64,000 nucleotides of DNA from SKVJ01 sp964578745 (GTDB taxonomy: Bacteria > Chloroflexota > Dehalococcoidia > GIF9 > AB-539-J10), in the NCBI GenBank assembly GCA_964578745.1, contig CAZODZ010000001.1, positions 36,749-100,748 on the forward strand, given 5' to 3'. This document shows positions 59,813 through 64,000 of this stretch, in pieces. How positions within the stretch are numbered: position 1 is the first letter of the stretch; every line of letters begins with the position of its first letter. The notes under the pieces were generated by a model. It made no database searches. It was not told the origin of the DNA and saw nothing but the letters and a program-made list of their open reading frames with translations. The translations under genes and the position numbers were made by a program.

Positions 59813-60964
59813 TTAGAACACGCTACCTGTTGTCCAGATGTCCGGATATGCCCCGTAATTGAGTGTCTCGGCCTTTGTGAGATGTCCCGATGCGACTGCA
59901 AGCATCTCCTGGTGTATCTGTGCTCCCAGCTCTTCTACCTTCGCGTCCCCGAAGATATCAACGAAACAATCGATGTGTTCTGTCAGGTGCTCCGCGGTGC
60001 GCGGGTTGGCTGTGACCTTGATGACTGGCACGAATGGAAAGCCCTGCGGAGCCCCGATACCGGTGGCGAACATGATAATCTGGGCGCCGGATGCTGCGAG
60101 CGCTGTTACTGCCTTCGGCTCTTGGCCGGGGCTGTTTAGCAGGTACAGGCCCTTGCCCTGTGGGTACTCGCCCTGTTCAAGTACGCCTCGAATCGTAGAC
60201 GTGCCACCCTTGACGATGGCGCCCAGTGACTTTTCTTCAATGGTTGTTAGTCCGCCAGCGATGTTGCCCCTTGATGGATTGGCCCCTCTGATATCCACGC
60301 CGAGTATGGCCGCCCTTTTCTCGACGTCTTCAACCATTGCGCGTATCTTCTCGCCTATCTCAGCCGAGGCTGCACGTCGCGCAAGTATGTGCTCCGTGCC
60401 GAGCATCTCGGGCGTCTCGCCGAACACGCAAGTCCCACCGGCCTTGATGACCAGATCGCACATCGCGCCGACAGCGGGATTGGCTGCAATGCCCTGCGTC
60501 GTGTCCGAAGCACCGCACTTGACGCCTACGATGAGGCGTGATTCATCCACTTCCTCTCGTTCGAGCAGCGAGAGCTCACTCACCATCTCCCTTGCAATGC
60601 GACAGCCTTCGTCGAATGCCTTGCTCGCGCCACCGAGTTGCTGGATGACGACACTTTCGACCCGTTTGCCGCTGCGGGCGATGCCCTCCCGCAGATGCTC
60701 ACAAGGCCCCTCGCAACCTAGGCTCACAAGGAGGACTGCACCAAGGTTGGGATTGCGGCCAAGACCGATAAGCGTGCGGTACACCATGGCCATGTCGGGA
60801 CCCGGGTTGCCACATCCCTGCTGGTGTGTGAATGCAACCGCTCCTGGCACCTGGTCCGCTATCCAGCGGGCGACATCGTTGGCGCATGCCACCGTTGAGA
60901 CAATGCCGAGATGGTTGCGGACACCTACCGACCCGTCACTGCGCACATATGCTTTGAAACTCAT
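59813..60964 (-). CDS. UxaA-family dehydratase large subunit, paralogue 6
   Basis: The 383-residue protein has VKCGASDTTQGIAANPAVG near residue 146 (GAS in place of GGS), RGNIAGGLTTIEEKSLGAI near 222 and MFATGIGAPQGFPFVPVIKV near 292. FTHQQGCGNP near residue 45 matches the usual family His and Cys. No small subunit is adjacent; it stands alone ahead of etfBA. The start ATG follows GGAGGTACG. Confidence 0.9.
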   Translation of the reverse strand: MSFKAYVRSDGSVGVRNHLGIVSTVACANDVARWIADQVPGAVAFTHQQGCGNPGPDMAMVYRTLIGLGRNPNLGAVLLVSLGCEGPCEHLREGIARSGKRVESVVIQQLGGASKAFDEGCRIAREMVSELSLLEREEVDESRLIVGVKCGASDTTQGIAANPAVGAMCDLVIKAGGTCVFGETPEMLGTEHILARRAASAEIGEKIRAMVEDVEKRAAILGVDIRGANPSRGNIAGGLTTIEEKSLGAIVKGGTSTIRGVLEQGEYPQGKGLYLLNSPGQEPKAVTALAASGAQIIMFATGIGAPQGFPFVPVIKVTANPRTAEHLTEHIDCFVDIFGDAKVEELGAQIHQEMLAVASGHLTKAETLNYGAYPDIWTTGSVF

Positions 60965-61100
60965 CGTACCTCCAGTACTGTGGCGCGAATGTCATTGCAG
61001 CGAGACCTCGATGCTGACGACGCTCGCAACCACACGATATCCAACATGGTAGCAGGGCAATTGATAGCGGCTGAAGGGACAGATGGTCTGAATGACGACG

Positions 61101-61129
61101 TTTTGCACCTGTACCGATGCTATTATAAT
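61101..61129 (+). promoter_or_regulatory. Sigma70-like promoter of cca
   Basis: TTTTGC (61101-61106), a 17-base spacer and a perfect TATAAT (61124-61129) lie 21 bases upstream of the chosen cca start. This supports starting at 61151 instead of the longer open frame that begins at 60911. Confidence 0.5.
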
Positions 61130-61150
61130 CGAGTCCGTTACTGTTGGCCC

Positions 61151-62401
61151 ATGAACCTTCTTTCTGAGCTTGAGCGATGGTTGCCGGCCGAGATTCGGCC
61201 GTTAGTGGATCGCATCGGCGCATATGCCGACAAACAGGGTCTGGGATGCTTCATCGTGGGTGGGCCGGTGCGTGACTTACTTCTGGGTCAATCGAGTCTT
61301 GACCTTGACATAGTGGTAGAGGGCGGCGCGATCGAGCTGGCTCAGATGGTGGCATCGATTTCCGGTGTCCGGCCGGTCATTCACCGGGACTTCGGGACTG
61401 CGACTGTCCCCGTGGGGGCATTTCATATCGACCTGGCTACTGCAAGGGCCGAGTCCTATGAACGGCCTGGTGCCCTGCCGAATGTACGAGCGGGTACTAT
61501 TGGTGAGGACCTGGCGCGACGCGATTTCTCAATCAATGCGATGGCTGTGCCGCTCAATGGCTCCAGCCGAGGTGAGTTGCTCGACCCTCATGATGGCAGA
61601 CTGGACCTCGCGCACGGTGTCCTGCGTGTGCTTCATGATGCAAGCTTCATTGATGACGCCACCCGGGTACTGCGCGGTGTGCGGTACGAACAGCGTTTTG
61701 GCTTCGCATTTGAAGCGGAGACGTCTGAACTCCTCGTGCGGGATCAGCGCTATCTGGAGACTATCAGCGGTGACCGAGTCCGGCACGAGTTTGAGCGTAC
61801 GTTCGATGAGGCTGAGCCACAGTTTGCACTGCGTCGCCTCGATATACTCGGGACGCTTCGTGTGATCGACCCGTCTCTCTCTTTCTCGTCGGAGCAGGCT
61901 GAAGCGTTGCATGCCTTGGCGAGGCAGCGGGTCGGTGGCGAGTCTGTCCGTTCGGCGATGTGGTGCGTACTTTGCTGGGGACTCGGAGCGGATGATGTCG
62001 GCCGGGTGGCGAAACGCTTGAATCTGCCACGCAGGATACTTGACCCTGTACGCGATTGCCTGCATCTGTGCTCGGTTGAAGCTCAGCTTGCCGCAGCGGC
62101 GATTCGGCCCAGCGAAGTGGTCAGGCTGCTTCGGGGCCATTCTATGGCGTCTCTGCTCGCCTCTCGCACACTGCTCTCGCGCCCCGCGGCCCGGGAAAAG
62201 GTGGTTGACTATCTCGACAGGCTGCGTTTCGTACGTGCCAGCGTCGATGGTGACCTCCTTATCAGTTTGGGCTTCCCTCAGGGACCGGAGGTTGGTAGGG
62301 CCCTTGAGCGCATCCGCGAGGCTAGACTCGATGGCGAAGTGAACTCCCGTGCTGAGGAAGTGGCGCTCGCTCGGTCACTTCTGGGTAGGCAGTCTGTCTG
62401 A
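61151..62401 (+). CDS. cca: CCA tRNA nucleotidyltransferase / poly(A) polymerase family
   Basis: The 416-residue enzyme adds or repairs the CCA end of tRNAs, or polyadenylates RNA. FIVGGPVRDLLLG near residue 33 and LDLDIVVEG near 50 form the nucleotidyltransferase core, and ARRDFSINAMAV near 118 follows. The neck and C-terminal helical region shows RVLRGVRYEQRFGF. The ATG at 61151 is preferred because of the promoter upstream. The long C-terminal part is less conserved, so a poly(A)- or A-adding member is possible. Confidence 0.88.
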   Translation: MNLLSELERWLPAEIRPLVDRIGAYADKQGLGCFIVGGPVRDLLLGQSSLDLDIVVEGGAIELAQMVASISGVRPVIHRDFGTATVPVGAFHIDLATARAESYERPGALPNVRAGTIGEDLARRDFSINAMAVPLNGSSRGELLDPHDGRLDLAHGVLRVLHDASFIDDATRVLRGVRYEQRFGFAFEAETSELLVRDQRYLETISGDRVRHEFERTFDEAEPQFALRRLDILGTLRVIDPSLSFSSEQAEALHALARQRVGGESVRSAMWCVLCWGLGADDVGRVAKRLNLPRRILDPVRDCLHLCSVEAQLAAAAIRPSEVVRLLRGHSMASLLASRTLLSRPAAREKVVDYLDRLRFVRASVDGDLLISLGFPQGPEVGRALERIREARLDGEVNSRAEEVALARSLLGRQSV

Positions 62402-62414
62402 GTTGTCGGGAGTA

Positions 62415-63263
62415 TTACTCCCTACCGATTGATTGGGCTGCGAATGCCCTGTATCCGGCAGTGCTCAGCAGAGAGGCGGCCCGCTCCGCCTTCGAGGGTG
62501 TCTCGACTATCGTGAACAGGGCTGGGCCGGAACCTGCGAGGTGTACCGCTGTGTCGACGACGTTGGCCAGCTCCCTCCGGGCGCAGTCGATCCCGGGAAA
62601 ACACGTTGCTTCGACCTGTTCGAACACGTTGTACATCAGGTTCTGTGGGACAATGCCGTAGTTCTGGAGCGAGCGGAGTGCCTCGTCCGTATACCGGCCA
62701 GTTGTGAACATGGACGGTCGCAGGCTACGGTACAGCGTCGCGGTCTTTGCCTCGGGTGGGACTACGTCTGGAATCAGGATGACGAATTGTGCTGTCCTGA
62801 GTGGGGGAGCAGCGGCTACGATGTCACCCGATCCCCTCATGTGTACCGTGCCCCCAAGCACAAGAGCGGGCACATCCGAGCCCAGTGAGCGCGCCGTTTC
62901 GACAAGCTGTTCTGTGGAGAGTCGGAGTTGCCAGAGCTCATTCAGACCCCGAAGTGTCGCTGCCGCATCGCTGCTGCCGCCCCCCAGCCCGGCTGCCCAG
63001 GGAATGCGCTTCTGTAGATGGATGTGTGCGCCCCACTGTGTGCCTGATGCCCTCTGAAGCAGGTGGGCTGCCTGCAGGACCAGATTGTTCTCGAGGAGCG
63101 CTGGTTCCGAGCAGGTGAACTCGATGTTGTCGGCTGGTTCGAACGTGAGTGTATCGAACAGGTCGACAGTCTGGAGAATGCTGGATATCTCGTGGAAGCC
63201 TTCGTGGGCCCGTAGCACCTCGAGTACAAGATTCACCTTGGCGGGGGCGTGTAGCGTCAACAT
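62415..63263 (-). CDS. ispE: 4-diphosphocytidyl-2-C-methyl-D-erythritol kinase
   Basis: IspE phosphorylates CDP-methylerythritol in the non-mevalonate isoprenoid pathway. The 282-residue GHMP kinase begins LHAPAKVNLVLEV and contains the ATP-binding PWAAGLGGGSSDAAATLRGL near residue 87, and AGSGPALFTIVET near the C-terminus. The ATG at 63263 overlaps the end of ksgA by seven bases. It is convergent with cca. Confidence 0.93.
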   Translation of the reverse strand: MLTLHAPAKVNLVLEVLRAHEGFHEISSILQTVDLFDTLTFEPADNIEFTCSEPALLENNLVLQAAHLLQRASGTQWGAHIHLQKRIPWAAGLGGGSSDAAATLRGLNELWQLRLSTEQLVETARSLGSDVPALVLGGTVHMRGSGDIVAAAPPLRTAQFVILIPDVVPPEAKTATLYRSLRPSMFTTGRYTDEALRSLQNYGIVPQNLMYNVFEQVEATCFPGIDCARRELANVVDTAVHLAGSGPALFTIVETPSKAERAASLLSTAGYRAFAAQSIGRE

Positions 63264-64000
63264 GGGGTGTTCCCAGTCGTTTCGTGGAGTTTCCACAGTC
63301 TGACCCATTCAGCGACTGCCAGTGTTTCGGGGCGTCGCGACAGCTCGATGCCTGCGCGTGCCAGAAGCGCTTCAACGTATTGGTGTGGTGCCCCAAGTCC
63401 ATTTGCAAGTGAATTGCGCATATGCTTGCGGGGTGAACGGAAACCGGCAGCGACGAATTCAATGAAGTCCGCTATCCGGTCGAGGGGGACAGCAGGCTCG
63501 CTGATAGTCTCCAGTCGGACCACCATCGAGTCGACCTTGGGTGGTGGGTAGAAGGCCCGCGCCGGTACGCGTCGTACGATTGAAACTTGTGCCAGTACCT
63601 GAACCGACACGCTCAACACGCTCATGTCTCCCGGAGCTGCAGACATGGACCGGCCCACTTCCTCCTGGACCATGACCACCATCAGTTCAGGGCGCACATC
63701 GGCGGTGAGTAAGTGTCGAATGACAGGCGAGGCGATGTAGTACGGTAGATTGGCTACTACCTTGTACTGGCGCTCCCCTCGCAGACCATGTGTTGTGAGG
63801 AGCTGGCCGGGCGTGACTGAGAGGATATCTGCCTCAACCAGAATGACGTTTGAGGTGTCCGCGAGCGTCTCCTGCAACAACTCTACTAGGCGATGGTCAA
63901 TCTCGATAGCGATGATGCGGGCGACCTGTGGGCTGAGAACGCCGGTGAGTAGGCCGGTGCCGGGTCCTACCTCGATTACGGTGTCAGTCGACCTGAGGTG
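63257..64000 (-). CDS. ksgA: 16S rRNA dimethyladenosine transferase, 5' end outside window
   Basis: KsgA/RsmA dimethylates two adenosines in helix 45 of 16S rRNA. The frame is open to the window edge: the visible part begins just before VIEVGPGTGLLTG, the SAM-binding motif, and continues with IAIEIDHRLVELL. The catalytic VVANLPYYIASPVI follows, with the C-terminal domain after it. The first few dozen residues and the start codon are missing. It is the first gene of ksgA-ispE. Confidence 0.93.
   Translation of the reverse strand, partial: HLRSTDTVIEVGPGTGLLTGVLSPQVARIIAIEIDHRLVELLQETLADTSNVILVEADILSVTPGQLLTTHGLRGERQYKVVANLPYYIASPVIRHLLTADVRPELMVVMVQEEVGRSMSAAPGDMSVLSVSVQVLAQVSIVRRVPARAFYPPPKVDSMVVRLETISEPAVPLDRIADFIEFVAAGFRSPRKHMRNSLANGLGAPHQYVEALLARAGIELSRRPETLAVAEWVRLWKLHETTGNTPC

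Noticed and set aside
59859..61052. 397-residue open frame on the plus strand
   Set aside because: It is antisense to UxaA paralogue 6 and is a low-complexity Ser/Pro/Ala/Thr translation typical of shadow frames in this genome.
1..64000. CRISPR arrays, tRNA or rRNA genes, insertion sequences
   Set aside because: I saw no regularly spaced direct repeats, no cloverleaf sequence, no rRNA-like segments and no transposase motifs anywhere in the window. A covariance-model search could still find a small RNA I missed.

Overview
This window is one bacterial chromosomal stretch of roughly 57% G+C by eye. It has Shine-Dalgarno starts, frequent GTG/TTG starts, lipoproteins with bacterial lipoboxes, and tightly packed operons. 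The LeuC/LeuD/isocitrate-dehydrogenase triad, the Mbh-type hydrogenase and the TRAP and sugar-acid dehydratase content suggest an anaerobic or facultative Chloroflexota (Dehalococcoidia-like) organism. That placement is an inference from gene content; no rRNA or marker phylogeny is available here.

Layout. 1-0.9 kb: 3' part of an MFS transporter, then about 0.9 kb without a convincing gene. 1.9-10.3 kb: housekeeping genes (Trm112-like protein, queD-folK-folP, an aconitase/isopropylmalate-isomerase-type two-subunit hydratase with an isocitrate-type dehydrogenase, a NUDIX-GNAT-NAD kinase operon, a thioredoxin-CcdA fusion). 10.7-13.3 kb: two exported proteins with Ig/PKD-like repeats. 13.4-24.0 kb: a CoA-disulfide-reductase/rhodanese with a NifU-domain protein, a hydrogenase maturation protease, and a complete 14-gene membrane-bound [NiFe] hydrogenase operon (mbhA-N) in the gene order known from Pyrococcus. 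24.3-61 kb: a large catabolic island. It holds three TRAP transporters, an enolase-superfamily acid-sugar dehydratase, a 4-hydroxybutyryl-CoA-dehydratase-type flavoprotein, SDRs, a phosphotriesterase-family hydrolase, glycerate 2-kinase, a divergent enolase, two epimerase paralogues, an IlvD/Edd dehydratase, six UxaA/GarD/SuyB-type dehydratase large subunits with only two SAF-domain small subunits plus one decayed fragment, a UroD-like protein, a GlcD-type FAD oxidase and EtfAB. 61-64 kb: cca, ispE and partial ksgA.

How the genes fit together (inference). TRAP systems import organic or sugar acids. Lactonase-like, dehydrogenase, epimerase and dehydratase enzymes convert them towards 2-keto-3-deoxy acids or glycerate, and glycerate 2-kinase plus an enolase-like protein lead into lower glycolysis. 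Flavin oxidase and Etf take electrons, and the Mbh hydrogenase could dispose of reduced ferredoxin as H2 while pumping ions. The strongest candidates for something new are the UxaA-paralogue array, the enolase that lacks both usual histidines beside glycerate kinase, and the archaeal-order Mbh in a bacterial setting.
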